Shown: positions 5,656 to 5,666 of the stretch, piece by piece
Numbering within the stretch: position 1 is the stretch's first letter
Layout: the number at the start of each line of letters is the position of its first letter
Source: an uncultured Selenomonadales bacterium
Lineage (GTDB): Bacteria > Bacillota_C > Negativicutes > Selenomonadales > Selenomonadaceae
Direction of reading: 5' to 3'
Assembly: GCA_937916025.1 (NCBI GenBank)
Contig: CALGGX010000493.1
Coordinates: forward strand, 1 to 5,666
DNA length: 5,666 bases
Position numbers and translations under genes: made by a program
The notes under the pieces: generated by a model
Database searches by the model: none
Told to the model about the DNA's origin: nothing
Seen by the model: only the letters and a program-made list of their open reading frames with translations

Positions 5656-5666
5656 TAGCCATACCT

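Overview
This is a compact bacterial chromosome segment with mid-range G+C. It has very clear GGAGG-type ribosome binding sites, classic hairpin-plus-T-run terminators, and an aspartokinase gene that seems to carry a second, internal start. These features together suggest a Firmicutes-type genome. Two predicted lipoprotein signals and one twin-arginine signal are present. A Negativicutes-like member (Selenomonas relatives) is my best guess, but no marker here settles it. I see no rRNA, tRNA, CRISPR array, insertion sequence or phage gene.

Layout. The left end (1-861) runs rightward. It holds the 3' end of a tetratricopeptide-repeat (TPR) gene, followed after 2 bases by a gene for an exported peptidoglycan amidase. 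A bidirectional terminator at 860-897 separates this pair from everything to its right, which is on the minus strand. Read in the direction of transcription (right to left), the minus-strand genes are: lysC (4420-5655, aspartokinase); a class I aminotransferase of the aspartate/aromatic type (3082-4314); and two tandem paralogous substrate-binding lipoproteins of the TauA taurine/sulfonate family (1933-2958 and 899-1909). Terminators follow lysC (4358-4388) and the aminotransferase (3047-3071). The minus strand is therefore probably three transcription units: lysC, the aminotransferase, and the tauA pair.

How the genes may work together. An aspartate-type aminotransferase could make the aspartate that LysC phosphorylates, but the terminator between them argues against simple co-transcription. 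The two TauA-like proteins should capture a small sulfonate-type ligand at the cell surface. No ATPase or permease is encoded here, and the pair ends at a terminator, so they must use transporter parts encoded elsewhere.

The points most worth a second look are: the strong internal Shine-Dalgarno and in-frame ATG in lysC, predicting a separate regulatory subunit; the duplicated binding-protein genes without a transporter; the aminotransferase promoter that overlaps the lysC terminator; and a 9-bp-arm inverted repeat upstream of the tauA pair. I did not find a convincing wholly new system in this window.
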